Assembly (NCBI GenBank): GCA_002436105.1
Contig: DIXU01000015.1
Span: 1-56,506, forward strand
DNA: 56,506 nucleotides
From: Candidatus Aminicenantes bacterium UBA6072
GTDB lineage: Bacteria > Acidobacteriota > Aminicenantia > UBA2199
Direction: 5' to 3'
Shown here: positions 44,176 through 52,396 of the stretch, in pieces
How the letters are laid out: each line of letters starts with the position of its first letter
Position numbering within the stretch: the first letter of the stretch is position 1
Position numbers and translations under genes: made by a program
Notes under the pieces: model-generated
Told to the model about the DNA's origin: nothing
The model's database searches: none
What the model saw: the letters and a program-made list of their open reading frames with translations, nothing else

Positions 44176-45792
44176 TTACTCAAGCCGGTCCCAATCGGCA
44201 ATCATTTCCAGCCGCAATTGCACGCGGCCGTCGGCCTGCCAGCTCTCCGAGGAGTTGTAGTCCCACTTCAGGTACTCGGAGCCGCCGCCGCTCTCGGTGG
44301 TGATCAGGAAGCGGTTTTCCAGATGGCCGAAGTACATGGCCTGGTCGCGCGTCGACTCCTGGTCGCCGCCGCTGGGATCGACCGGCACCCAGCCGTTATT
44401 GGGCAGGTACACCTCCACCCAGCGGTGGTAGACGAAGTCGAAGCTGGCGTCCTCGCCGCGCACGACCACCGAGCCCGCGTAGCGCGCCGGCAGCCCGGCG
44501 GCGCGGCACATGGCGATGTAGACGAAAGCGTACTCCGAGCAGGAGCCCGAGCCGCGCTGCAGCACCGTGGGCGCCACGTCCCAGCCGCCGATGCGCAGGT
44601 AGACCATCCTGTCGTGCAGCCAGTCGTAGAGGTCGCGGGCGATCCAGTAGGGGTTGTCCGGACGGGTGACGGCCTCCTTGATCGCCGCCTGGATGACCGG
44701 GTCCTGGAGGCGGTACTTGTCGTCGTCGGCCAGGTAGCGGTTGCGCACGTCGGCGGGGATGTCCTTCAGCGTTCCCGCCTTCTCCGGGAAGAGATGGTAC
44801 ATCACGTCGTAAATTTTGGCCTTGACGCGCATGCGGGTCGAGGCGCGCTCACCGGGCTTGAGGGAGGTTTTCCGGAAGCGGGCCACCTCCTGGCCCCAGC
44901 GGTCGATCAGCCTGGCATCCGGGACCTCGGGGAACTCGACAGCCAGGATGTCCTGGGTGGAGCGCTGCTTGGGCAGGGCCAGGTAAACATCCAGATCGGT
45001 CACGGTGCCGGGGCCGAAGTTGATGACGTCGTGGGTGAAGGTGACCAGGGCATTCCGCTCCCTGGCGCGCGTGTACGCGCCGTCAACGAAGACGGCGACC
45101 CCGGCGATCTCGTCATTCTGGTAGTCGGCGACCCACAGGCCGTTCCTTGCCCAGGTCATGCCCCAGGGATAGGGGCCGGGGGCGGGCAGGACCATGATGA
45201 CGCGTCCCTTGACCGGGTCGATGCGGTAGAGCTCGTCCCTCGAGCGATCGGCCAGCCACAGGTAATTCCCGTCCCAGGCCAGGCCGCGCGGGTCGCCGGC
45301 GGGGGCCTTCAGGGTCCTGATCGTCGTCCCATCGTCGGGACTGATCTGAAAGATCTCTTTTGTGCCGTTGTCGGAGACCCACAGGGTCCTGCCGTCCCAG
45401 GCCAGCCCCTGCGGGTCGGAGGCCGGCGCCATGATCACCTTCAGGGTGCGGCCGCTGGCCGGGTCGATTTGGTAGATCTTGCCGCAATAGTCCTCGGCGG
45501 AGGTGTTGGTGAAATCCATGTCGGCGATCCAGAGAGCCCGGCCGTCCCAGGCCAGGGCGGTGCAGAAATAACCGGGAGCATCAAAGGTCGCCAGCACCTT
45601 GCCGTCGGCCGCGTCGATGCGGTAGAGCATGTCGCTGTCGCGGTCTACGGTCCAGAACGCCTGGCCGTCGAAGGCCAGGCCCGTTGTGCAGGGCGAAGGA
45701 GCGGGCAGCTTTTTGACCACCGTGCCGGGTCCGGAAAACAGGAAGATCGTCAGGAAAAGAATTGCCAAGGCGGTGAATGTCATTTTTTTCAT
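44176..45792 (-). CDS. Exported beta-propeller plus transglutaminase-like protein
   Basis: A 538-residue protein with a signal peptide (about 1-21). Residues 25-235 hold five propeller-like repeats of about 43 residues, each with a core such as GLAWDGRTLWVSD and YRIDP. Residues about 380-485 form a transglutaminase-like domain with the triad Cys418 (GSGSCSEYAFVYIAMCRAAGLPARY), His456 (VYHRWVEVYLPN) and Asp472 (WVPVDPS). Such exported proteins act as peptidases or amide cross-linkers; the propeller may dock a substrate. AGGAGGTCGTTC precedes ATG 45792, and a consensus promoter lies just upstream. Confidence 0.82.
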   Translation of the reverse strand: MKKMTFTALAILFLTIFLFSGPGTVVKKLPAPSPCTTGLAFDGQAFWTVDRDSDMLYRIDAADGKVLATFDAPGYFCTALAWDGRALWIADMDFTNTSAEDYCGKIYQIDPASGRTLKVIMAPASDPQGLAWDGRTLWVSDNGTKEIFQISPDDGTTIRTLKAPAGDPRGLAWDGNYLWLADRSRDELYRIDPVKGRVIMVLPAPGPYPWGMTWARNGLWVADYQNDEIAGVAVFVDGAYTRARERNALVTFTHDVINFGPGTVTDLDVYLALPKQRSTQDILAVEFPEVPDARLIDRWGQEVARFRKTSLKPGERASTRMRVKAKIYDVMYHLFPEKAGTLKDIPADVRNRYLADDDKYRLQDPVIQAAIKEAVTRPDNPYWIARDLYDWLHDRMVYLRIGGWDVAPTVLQRGSGSCSEYAFVYIAMCRAAGLPARYAGSVVVRGEDASFDFVYHRWVEVYLPNNGWVPVDPSGGDQESTRDQAMYFGHLENRFLITTESGGGSEYLKWDYNSSESWQADGRVQLRLEMIADWDRLE

Positions 45793-45812
45793 GAACGACC
45801 TCCTGAAAATTA

Positions 45813-45841
45813 ATTTTAAGAGGAGGGATAAAAAATGTCAA
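45813..45841 (-). promoter_or_regulatory. Sigma-70 promoter of the transglutaminase gene
   Basis: TTGACA (45836-45841), 17 bases, TAAAAT (45813-45818). The leader is about 13 bases and carries AGGAGG at its 5' end. Confidence 0.8.
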
Positions 45842-45853
45842 CGACCGCTTTCT

Positions 45854-45888
45854 TTAACGGCGAACGGCGAACGGCGAACGGCGAACTC
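45854..45888. repeat. Heptad array, family CGAACGG, in a divergent promoter region
   Basis: Five units (TTAACGG, three CGAACGG, CGAACTC) between the divergent transglutaminase and VKOR promoters. It occupies the place of the VKOR -35 box. Confidence 0.88.
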
Positions 45889-45893
45889 TGTGT

Positions 45894-45899
45894 TATAAT
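45894..45899 (+). promoter_or_regulatory. Leaderless promoter of the VKOR gene
   Basis: TGT-TATAAT extended -10, 5 bases before ATG 45905. The -35 region is the CGAACGG array, so array length could influence transcription. Confidence 0.65.
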
Positions 45900-45904
45900 C
45901 AATC

Positions 45905-46561
45905 ATGCCTGTTCAGCGAAAGCCTTTCGTCGCGCTCATCGTTTCTTCCGCCGGCCTGATGCTGCTGCTGGGCTATTTCTTCGTCCGCCTCTACCTGCAC
46001 GGCGGCAACGAACAGCTCTGTGTCCTGATCCTGCTGCTGAAGGTCGTCGGACTGCTCGCCTCCTTCGTGCTGGTGCTGGGCACCCTGGACGCACCGGTAT
46101 TCAAGCGCTTCTGCCCGAGGAATCCCATTTTCGACTGCAAGCGGGTCATCGACTCGCCGGCGGGGATGGTGCTCGGCCTGGTCCATACAGCCGACCTGGG
46201 GGTGCTCTATTTCTCCGGCACGCTGCTGGTCCTGCTTATCTCCGCCTTCAGCCCCGGCTTCTACTACCAGGCGCTCTACCTGGGGCTGCTCAACCTGCTG
46301 ACGCTGCCCTACACGGTCTTCTCGGTGGCGTACCAGGTCTTCCGGATGAAGCGCGGCTGCGCCCTCTGCCTCATCGTGCAGGCGGTCTTCTGGCTCGAGT
46401 TCTGGCAGTTTTATCCTTTCGTCTTCGGCACGAGGCCCGATTTCGCCTTCGACCTGCCCACGCTGCACCCGCTGCTCATCGGCCTCGGCCTGCCCGCCGC
46501 CCTGTGGCCGTTGCTGCGCCATTTGCTGGAAAAGGCATATGCCAGACATGAAGAAAAGTAA
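45905..46561 (+). CDS. Vitamin K epoxide reductase (VKOR) family protein
   Basis: A 218-residue inner-membrane protein with four or five helices. The redox centre Cys152-x2-Cys155 (GCALCLIVQ) lies at the start of a helix, and the loop cysteines include Cys70 and Cys78 (FDCKRVIDSPAG, with the conserved Ser). Bacterial VKOR proteins reoxidise a periplasmic DsbA-like partner using quinone, replacing DsbB. No fused thioredoxin domain or neighbouring DsbA is seen. A 5-base gap separates TATAAT from the ATG. The downstream region is an inverted heptad array shared with the convergent panE gene. Confidence 0.8.
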   Translation: MPVQRKPFVALIVSSAGLMLLLGYFFVRLYLHGGNEQLCVLILLLKVVGLLASFVLVLGTLDAPVFKRFCPRNPIFDCKRVIDSPAGMVLGLVHTADLGVLYFSGTLLVLLISAFSPGFYYQALYLGLLNLLTLPYTVFSVAYQVFRMKRGCALCLIVQAVFWLEFWQFYPFVFGTRPDFAFDLPTLHPLLIGLGLPAALWPLLRHLLEKAYARHEEK

Positions 46562-46566
46562 GTAGA

Positions 46567-46679
46567 CGTTCGAAGTTCGACGTTCGAGGTTCGAAGTATT
46601 GGAAAACAGCATGAGGTCGACTCCATTGCTGTTTATTTTCTTTCTTCAACGTCGAACATCGAACTTCGAACGTCGAACC
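46567..46679. repeat. Inverted heptad arrays between VKOR and panE (NGTTCGA / TCGAACN)
   Basis: Left arm: four [C/A/G]GTTCGA units, 46567-46594. Right arm: five TCGAACN units, 46645-46679. The centre also pairs (GAAAACAGCA with TGCTGTTTATTTTC), so nearly the whole 120-base gap between two convergent genes can fold into one hairpin. Confidence 0.9.
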
Positions 46680-46688
46680 TTATTTCTT

Positions 46689-47603
46689 CTATCTTAGTGA
46701 TTCCAGCGCCTTGATCAGCGCCGTGACGAACTCATTCACCGGCGTGGGGATGCCGTGCCTCCTGCCCAGCTCCGCGATGGCGCCGTTGATGAAGTCGATC
46801 TCGGTGGGCCGGCCGCGGCGGAAATCCTGCAGCATGGAGGTGATGTTGTCGGAGGTGACGAAGCGGTTGACGAAGGCGGCGTCGACGCCGATCTCCACTC
46901 CCTCGGCGGCGGCCACGGCGCGGCCCTCATCCAGGATCGGCTCCTTGAGGGGATCGAAGCGTTCCCCGGCCACCAGGCGGTTGTGCCCCTGCAGCAGGAC
47001 CGAGAGGGGGTTGATCACCGCGTTGACCAGCAGCTTGGTCCAGAGGTCCTTCCGGATATCCCTGCTTTCCGCGACTTGAACCGGCAAGCCCTGCAGCAGC
47101 GGGAAAAACGGCGTCGCGGCGAAGGCGGGCTCGACGCGGATACTGCCGCTGAAGCAGCGCACGTGCCCGGGGGCGATGAAGGTCGCTCCCATGGCCACGA
47201 TGCCGATGAAGACGTTCTCCGGCCGCAGTGGCGCGGTTCGCAGGGCCTTGATTGCCAGATCCTTTATGCCGTGGCCGTTCTGCAGCAGCAGCACCGCCGT
47301 CGTCGGCCGCAGGAAAGGGATGCAAGCCGCAAGCGCCGCTTCCAGGTCGCCGGCCTTGACGGTGACGATCAACAGCGTATCGTCGAGGGGGAAGTCGACC
47401 GCCTCGCGGGCCCGGAGCCGGACCGCCCCGGTGAACATCCCTTCGACTTTCAGCCCGGTTTCATTGACGGCCCGCACGTGGTCGCGGCGGCCGACCAGGA
47501 GTGTCTCCCGGCCGGATTTCTGCGCCAGCGCGGCGGCGATGACCGAGCCGATGGCGCCGCCGCCCAGGACGACCGCTTTCAGCTTGCCGGAAACATTTTT
47601 CAT
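46689..47603 (-). CDS. panE: 2-dehydropantoate 2-reductase (ketopantoate reductase)
   Basis: A 304-residue cytosolic NADPH-dependent enzyme that reduces ketopantoate to pantoate for coenzyme A synthesis. The Rossmann motif GGGAIG lies at 14-19. Further landmarks are NGHG within LLLQNGHGIKD, and KLLVNAVINPLSVLLQGHN, which carries the catalytic Lys and Asn. The C-terminal domain has RRGRPTEIDFINGAIAELGRRHGIPTPVN, the family's substrate-closing segment. No other pantothenate gene is near. The promoter is TGA-TATAAC, 6 bases before ATG 47603 (leaderless), with a possible -35 TCGACA 18 bases further up. Confidence 0.9.
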   Translation of the reverse strand: MKNVSGKLKAVVLGGGAIGSVIAAALAQKSGRETLLVGRRDHVRAVNETGLKVEGMFTGAVRLRAREAVDFPLDDTLLIVTVKAGDLEAALAACIPFLRPTTAVLLLQNGHGIKDLAIKALRTAPLRPENVFIGIVAMGATFIAPGHVRCFSGSIRVEPAFAATPFFPLLQGLPVQVAESRDIRKDLWTKLLVNAVINPLSVLLQGHNRLVAGERFDPLKEPILDEGRAVAAAEGVEIGVDAAFVNRFVTSDNITSMLQDFRRGRPTEIDFINGAIAELGRRHGIPTPVNEFVTALIKALESLR

Positions 47604-47609
47604 GCGCTT

Positions 47610-47639
47610 GTTATATCAGACAATCCCAGTTCGTGTCGA
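47610..47639 (-). promoter_or_regulatory. Leaderless promoter of panE
   Basis: TCGACA (47634-47639), 18 bases, TATAAC (47610-47615), then 6 bases to ATG 47603. Confidence 0.6.
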
Positions 47640-47693
47640 GCCGGGCTTCCAGGAAGAATCCGCTTTTTCCTGTCACCGTCACTGGAGAAATGA

Positions 47694-47699
47694 TACAAT
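47694..47699 (+). promoter_or_regulatory. -10 box of the S37 peptidase gene
   Basis: TGA-TACAAT, extended -10. Here 17 bases separate it from ATG 47717, leaving room for AAGGAG at the very 5' end of the mRNA. Confidence 0.55.
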
Positions 47700-47716
47700 A
47701 TCTTCAAGGAGTGCCC

Positions 47717-49054
47717 ATGCGCCGATCAAGGATCCTTTTCCTTATCCTGGTTTCTCTCGGCCTTCTCGTTTCCTGCGACCGTCATGAGGATCTCGCGCTG
47801 TTGGAGAGGCTGCAGCGGATTCCCGGGCTGGCCGTGACCGAGATCGCTCCCCTGGCCGGCTTCGCCCAGGCTTTCCAGGTCGATCTCACCCAGGACATCG
47901 ACCATGCCGCCCCGTCCCGGGGGACATTCCAACAGCGCCTCTACCTCTCTTTCCGCGACGAGGATGCGCCGACTGTTTTTTACACCACGGGCTACGGCGT
48001 CTCGCGCAACTATGAGAGCGAGCCAGCCGCCTTGCTGCAGGCCAACCAGGTGCTGCTGGTCCACCGCTATTTTCCCGACGCCGTCCCCTCAGCGACTGAC
48101 TGGACGTTCCTCACTACCGCCCAGGCTGCTGCCGACCAGCACCGGGTGCGGGAGAAGCTGGCGGGCGTACTGCCCGGCAAGTGGGTCAGCAGCGGCGCCA
48201 GCAAGGGGGGGATGACCGCCCTCTATTACCGCTTCTATCATCCGGGCGACGTCGCGGCCACGATCGCCTACGTGGCGCCGATCATGGAGCAGGCCGACGA
48301 TCCGCGCTTCGCCTCCTTCCTCGGCTCGCTGGGAACAACGGCGTGCCGTGAAAGGATCCGCCGCTTTCAGCGCCAGGTCTTGGGGCGGCGGACGGCCATG
48401 CTCGCCCTGGCGCACTCCCACGCCCTGGATAGAGGCTATGCCTTCACCGTCTTCAGCGTGGCCGAGGCATTCGAGTATGCCGTCAGCGAGTATCCCTTCG
48501 CCTTCTGGCAGTACGGCAGCGGCGACTGTGGCGCCATTCCCGCCGAGAGCGCCTCCGACCAGGAGTTGTTTGACCACCTGGTCGCCGTATCGCCGCTCTC
48601 TTTTTACGCCGATGCCGACTACCGCCATTATCGTCCGCTCTTCTACCAGGCCTACACCGAGATCGGTTATTGCCCCTATGTCGTCGACGGCATCCGCGAC
48701 CTGCTGCTGGCGGTCCCCGAGCCTTCCTACCGCGCCTTCGCCCCGCGCGATGTGGAGCTGGTGTTCCGTCCCGAGGTCATGGCGGCGGTCGCTCCCTGGC
48801 TGCGGAACCAGGGCGAGCGCATCGTTTATGTTTACGGCGGCAACGATCCCTGGACGGCGGCGGCGCTCGACCCCGCGCCCGGGCTCGACGTCCTGCAGGT
48901 GGTGCAGCCGGGCGCAAACCACGGCGTGAAGATCAGGGACTTGGACCAGCAGGGCGCAGTGATCGCCGCGCTCGAGCGGTGGCTGGAGATCGATATCGAC
49001 GAGAGCCGGCTGGCCGGCGTTGCTGAAGCGGAAGAGGAGCGGCATAGGTTCTGA
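47717..49054 (+). CDS. S37-family peptidase (PS-10, tripeptidyl aminopeptidase), lipoprotein
   Basis: A 445-residue exported serine peptidase. The signal peptide ends in LLVSC, a lipobox. The alpha/beta-hydrolase nucleophile is in SSGASKGGMTALYYR, the acid near YGGNDPWTAAA, and the histidine in PGANHGVKI. The family (PS-10 peptidases) releases tripeptides from N-termini. The domain is close to full length. AAGGAG lies 5 bases before ATG 47717; an upstream in-frame start at 47633 would remove the lipobox from the N-terminus. It is divergent from panE. Confidence 0.88.
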   Translation: MRRSRILFLILVSLGLLVSCDRHEDLALLERLQRIPGLAVTEIAPLAGFAQAFQVDLTQDIDHAAPSRGTFQQRLYLSFRDEDAPTVFYTTGYGVSRNYESEPAALLQANQVLLVHRYFPDAVPSATDWTFLTTAQAAADQHRVREKLAGVLPGKWVSSGASKGGMTALYYRFYHPGDVAATIAYVAPIMEQADDPRFASFLGSLGTTACRERIRRFQRQVLGRRTAMLALAHSHALDRGYAFTVFSVAEAFEYAVSEYPFAFWQYGSGDCGAIPAESASDQELFDHLVAVSPLSFYADADYRHYRPLFYQAYTEIGYCPYVVDGIRDLLLAVPEPSYRAFAPRDVELVFRPEVMAAVAPWLRNQGERIVYVYGGNDPWTAAALDPAPGLDVLQVVQPGANHGVKIRDLDQQGAVIAALERWLEIDIDESRLAGVAEAEEERHRF

Positions 49055-49187
49055 TTGTCAGGTCAAGGAACGATCTGGTGGTTTCAGAGATCGGGTCAGT
49101 TTGATTAGCAGCCAAATTGCGAGCTGTCGCCATACGTGATTCGACAAAGCAAGCGATCGCTCTGTTGCTGTTCCTCGCCATTTTTCA

Positions 49188-50045
49188 CTAGAGTTCGTAG
49201 CTCAGCCTGACTCCGACAGTACCGCGGCTTTCCTCGCGGTAGACCTGGTCCAGGAACATGGTATAGAAGATCCCCGGGCGCAGCCGGCCCCGACTCCAGG
49301 AGATTCCCAGCGCCGCCTGATGGTAGAGGTGAAAAAAGAACTCGTCGTGGAAACCGGTCAGGTGAACACTACCGGCCCATTCTGCCTTCAGCTCTAGCGG
49401 TCCGATGCTCTTGCCGGCGGAGATTCCGCCCTGGACATACAGTGGATTGGCGTCTCCGCCGCGCGGCAGCATAATGAGCGCTCCCCCCTCCAGCCCGGCG
49501 CGCCAGCCGCCCTTCAGGGTCTGGTAATGGCTGACCCGCACGAAGGGCGTCGTGACGTCCAACGATTTGGGAAATTCGGGAAAGTCGGCCTGAATGCCGA
49601 TCGTCTGCAGGAGCGTGCACTCCCGGTAGCCGCCCCGGGAACAGTTCATGGTCGGCAGGTAGACGCCGGCCGTGAACGAGGTGCTCCGGTTCTCCTTCTT
49701 TTTCAGGATGCCGCGCAGCGCGAAGGAGACGCAGCCCAGTCCGCCGGCGGATTCGGTCGTCTTCTCCTGATTCCAGTTGACGAACGAATTCCGGTAGCGC
49801 AGGTACGGCAGCGCCGCGACCAGCTGGAGCCGATCGCTGATGCGATAGCAGGCCGACAGGTCGTACAGCCCCGACAGCACGTCCGTGCCGTTGTCCTCAT
49901 CGGTACCCGCTTGCGGCCAGAAGTAGCGCAGCGTGATCTGGCCCTTGCCTTCGGGCGGCGGGCCTTGCAGCAGGAGCGACTGGGCCACTCCCCATGCCGG
50001 CAGCGTCAGCAGGCACAGCGCGGCGATGAATGTTCTTTTCCTCAT
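49188..50045 (-). CDS. Probable outer-membrane beta-barrel protein
   Basis: A 285-residue exported protein. The signal peptide ends near GVAQ. The mature part is a series of alternating strands (KGQITLRYFWPQAG, LQLVAALPYLRYRN, SFTAGVYLPTMN, PLELKAEWAGSVHLTG, LRPGIFYTMFLDQVY) ending GTVGVRLSYEL. The layout resembles MetA-pathway/phenol-degradation-type or transporter-like outer-membrane proteins, but no family is certain. Two loop cysteines (NCSRGGYREC) may form a disulfide. GGGGGG precedes ATG 50045; the start at 50072 is less well supported. Confidence 0.6.
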   Translation of the reverse strand: MRKRTFIAALCLLTLPAWGVAQSLLLQGPPPEGKGQITLRYFWPQAGTDEDNGTDVLSGLYDLSACYRISDRLQLVAALPYLRYRNSFVNWNQEKTTESAGGLGCVSFALRGILKKKENRSTSFTAGVYLPTMNCSRGGYRECTLLQTIGIQADFPEFPKSLDVTTPFVRVSHYQTLKGGWRAGLEGGALIMLPRGGDANPLYVQGGISAGKSIGPLELKAEWAGSVHLTGFHDEFFFHLYHQAALGISWSRGRLRPGIFYTMFLDQVYREESRGTVGVRLSYEL

Positions 50046-50202
50046 GTTTTTCCCCCCTGGCATGGAGCGCATGCCATGGGTGGAACACCCGGGATGAGGC
50101 GGAGAGTCACCTTGGGAAGAATGACCGCCCGGGAAGCCGTGTTAAAAAAAGTTTTCGCGCTTCGCCATGAAAGGCCGGGCCGGCCTGGGTTGGCAGAAGG
50201 AT

Positions 50203-52335
50203 TCAGCCGTCCATTGTCAGTCGCATGCCGTCCGCCGGCTCGTCTTCGGCCGCATCGGCGCCCTTCAACAGCATTCGCGCCGGGCCGCTGAGTGTCACCT
50301 CGGGCAGCAGCGTGTCGTAGTCGAACGGACTGATCCAGCCGCGGGCCAGCATCTTGCGCGAAACGTCGGCGTAATAACCCTGCAGCCAGGGGCGCAGCCG
50401 CCCTTCGTCGCCGAAGAAGCCGGCGAAACGCTTGGGACGCGGGATGATCGCCGCCATGAAAATGGCTTCAGCCAGCGTCAGCGCCGCCGGCTCCTTGGCG
50501 AAATAAAAGCGCGCCGCCTCGCGGGCGCCGTAGACGTCCGGCCCCCACTCGATGATGTTCAAATAGGTCTCCAGCATGCGTTCCTTGGAGACCAGGCGGT
50601 TGGCCTCGATGAGCCAGGTGATGAGCAGCTCCTCCAGCTTGCGGGCGATGGTCTTGTGCCGGCGCAGGTAGAGGTTTTTGACCAGCTGCATGGAGATGGT
50701 GCTGGCGCCGCGCACGAAGCGCCCCGCCTTGAGGTTGGCGACGATCGAGTCCTTGAAGGGCTCGAGCAGGAAACCGTTGTGGCTGAAGAAGGCGCCGTCC
50801 TCGGAGATCAGCACCGCGTGCTTCAGGAAGTCGGGAAGGTCGCCGAGTGGTACGAAGTCGGGATTCTCGGAACCGACCACGAAGGAACGCAACGGCCGGT
50901 CGCCCTCGTAAACCGTATATTGGAAAGGGTTGGCGAAGTGGCGGAAGTCGGTGTTACCGAAGCGGCGGATGCGGAAGCCGCTCTTTTTCAGGTCAACATC
51001 GAGCTCGAGCTCCTCGGGGCGCGAGAGGTCGATGGCGAAGTCGAGATGGAAGGCCAGCTCACCGCCGGCGCGCATGCCGGCCAGACGGGTGAAGAGGCCC
51101 GCCGGCAGCGAGGTGAACAGGTCGCCGGCGGCGAAGCGCGTCTCGGGGATATGCAGCCGCAGCTGCCGGGTCGGCCGCGTCTGGAAACGGATGGCCGGCC
51201 GGAAGCGGAGCTTGTGGAGCCGGGCCCGGGTCGGTTCGCGCAGCTCGAAATGATCGCGCCCGATGTCCAGGGCGAAGTCCAGGGAGGCGGCGGGGAGGAG
51301 CACGTCGCCGGCGGCGATGCGCGCATGGTTCAGCGCCAGTCCGCTGACGGCCAGAGATCCCTCGAGGCGGAACACCTCCTGCCGGCGGCCGCGGCTGGCC
51401 AGCATGATCTTCGCCGATTCGAAGCCGACCTTCAGCCCCCATTGCCGTTCGCTGAACGGCAGGGACGAATCCCCGGGGAGCGGCCGCGGGTGCAGGCGGA
51501 GCTCCAGCCGCCGGCTGTTGCGCTCGATCCTGCCCTTGACCCGGCAGGCCCATTTGCGGCCCTGGTCGAATACTTCCAGCATCGTTTCAAAGGCCGGTCC
51601 CCGAAACTCCAGGCGCGGGATGTAGAGGGCCTGCTGGACGCCGTCGATGGCGCTGTGCAGCGTGAAGCGGTCGATCTCCACGCTGTCGGGGAGCAGGCGG
51701 AAAACCACGTCGAGCAGGCGATCGGCCCGGGCCCCGTAGTCCGGTGCCGGGCCGGAGGCGGAGGGAGGCGCTTTCATCGTCTGCGCTTCGGCCTTCTTGG
51801 GCATGGCGGCGGCGGCCGGCGACGGCGGGGTGTTCCCCGGCCGCAGGTCGACCTGCAGGCCGCTCAGCGCCAGGCGCCGGGGGAGAGCCTTGCCCAGCAG
51901 CATCTTGCCGGGGTCCATGGCGACCAGCGCCCGCTCCAGGGAAACAGCCAGCGAACCGTCGGCTGCCCGCAGCCTGATCTTATGCATCTCGACCCTGGCC
52001 AGGCCGTGGAATCTTGCCGCGCCGATCTCGACGATCGTTCCGGGGTTGTCCCGGGCGAAGGAGCGAAGCCTGTTGTCGAGGACGCCGCGCAGGACGGCGT
52101 TGCGGAAAGCGAAGAACCCCAGGGCCAGAGCGGCAATGATGCCCAGCGCGATCAGCCCGGCGCAGCGCAGGGCTCTGCGGGTCGGCTTGGCGGCCAGGCG
52201 GCGCCGCAGCGCCGCCCAGAAACCCCGCAGGACCGCCCGCGCCGGCTGGGCACAGGCACGGGCCCGGGCCGGGAGGGAGCGGAGCCGTTTGAGCAACCAC
52301 TTGAACCGCTTGAACTTGCACCTCCGGAAATTCAT
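50203..52335 (-). CDS. AsmA-like/GT51 peptidoglycan glycosyltransferase
   Basis: A 710-residue membrane protein. A very basic cytosolic N-terminus precedes one membrane helix (about 57-77). Residues about 85-470 are beta-rich and resemble AsmA/DUF3971-type proteins. The C-terminal domain (about 475-690) is a family 51 glycosyltransferase: SEDGAFFSHNGF (catalytic Glu), RGASTISMQLVKNLYL, ARKLEELLITWLIE and KERMLETYLNIIEWG. No transpeptidase domain follows. It would polymerise lipid II outside the inner membrane. The -10 TACAAT ends 8 bases before the ATG, nearly leaderless. It is followed closely (61 bases) on its 5' side by the aminomutase gene. Confidence 0.82.
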   Translation of the reverse strand: MNFRRCKFKRFKWLLKRLRSLPARARACAQPARAVLRGFWAALRRRLAAKPTRRALRCAGLIALGIIAALALGFFAFRNAVLRGVLDNRLRSFARDNPGTIVEIGAARFHGLARVEMHKIRLRAADGSLAVSLERALVAMDPGKMLLGKALPRRLALSGLQVDLRPGNTPPSPAAAAMPKKAEAQTMKAPPSASGPAPDYGARADRLLDVVFRLLPDSVEIDRFTLHSAIDGVQQALYIPRLEFRGPAFETMLEVFDQGRKWACRVKGRIERNSRRLELRLHPRPLPGDSSLPFSERQWGLKVGFESAKIMLASRGRRQEVFRLEGSLAVSGLALNHARIAAGDVLLPAASLDFALDIGRDHFELREPTRARLHKLRFRPAIRFQTRPTRQLRLHIPETRFAAGDLFTSLPAGLFTRLAGMRAGGELAFHLDFAIDLSRPEELELDVDLKKSGFRIRRFGNTDFRHFANPFQYTVYEGDRPLRSFVVGSENPDFVPLGDLPDFLKHAVLISEDGAFFSHNGFLLEPFKDSIVANLKAGRFVRGASTISMQLVKNLYLRRHKTIARKLEELLITWLIEANRLVSKERMLETYLNIIEWGPDVYGAREAARFYFAKEPAALTLAEAIFMAAIIPRPKRFAGFFGDEGRLRPWLQGYYADVSRKMLARGWISPFDYDTLLPEVTLSGPARMLLKGADAAEDEPADGMRLTMDG

Positions 52336-52343
52336 CGGCCCAG

Positions 52344-52349
52344 ATTGTA
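52344..52349 (-). promoter_or_regulatory. Near-leaderless promoter of the GT51 gene
   Basis: TACAAT with 8 bases to ATG 52335, so the leader would be about 1-2 bases. No ribosome site. Confidence 0.5.
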
Positions 52350-52396
52350 GCCTATCGCAGGCGGGGAGGAAAGAGGCGCCGGCTGCGGGGACACAC

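Noticed and set aside
46567..46594. tRNA-like GTTCGA (T-loop) motifs
   Set aside because: The motif is a tandem 7-base repeat without acceptor or anticodon stems.
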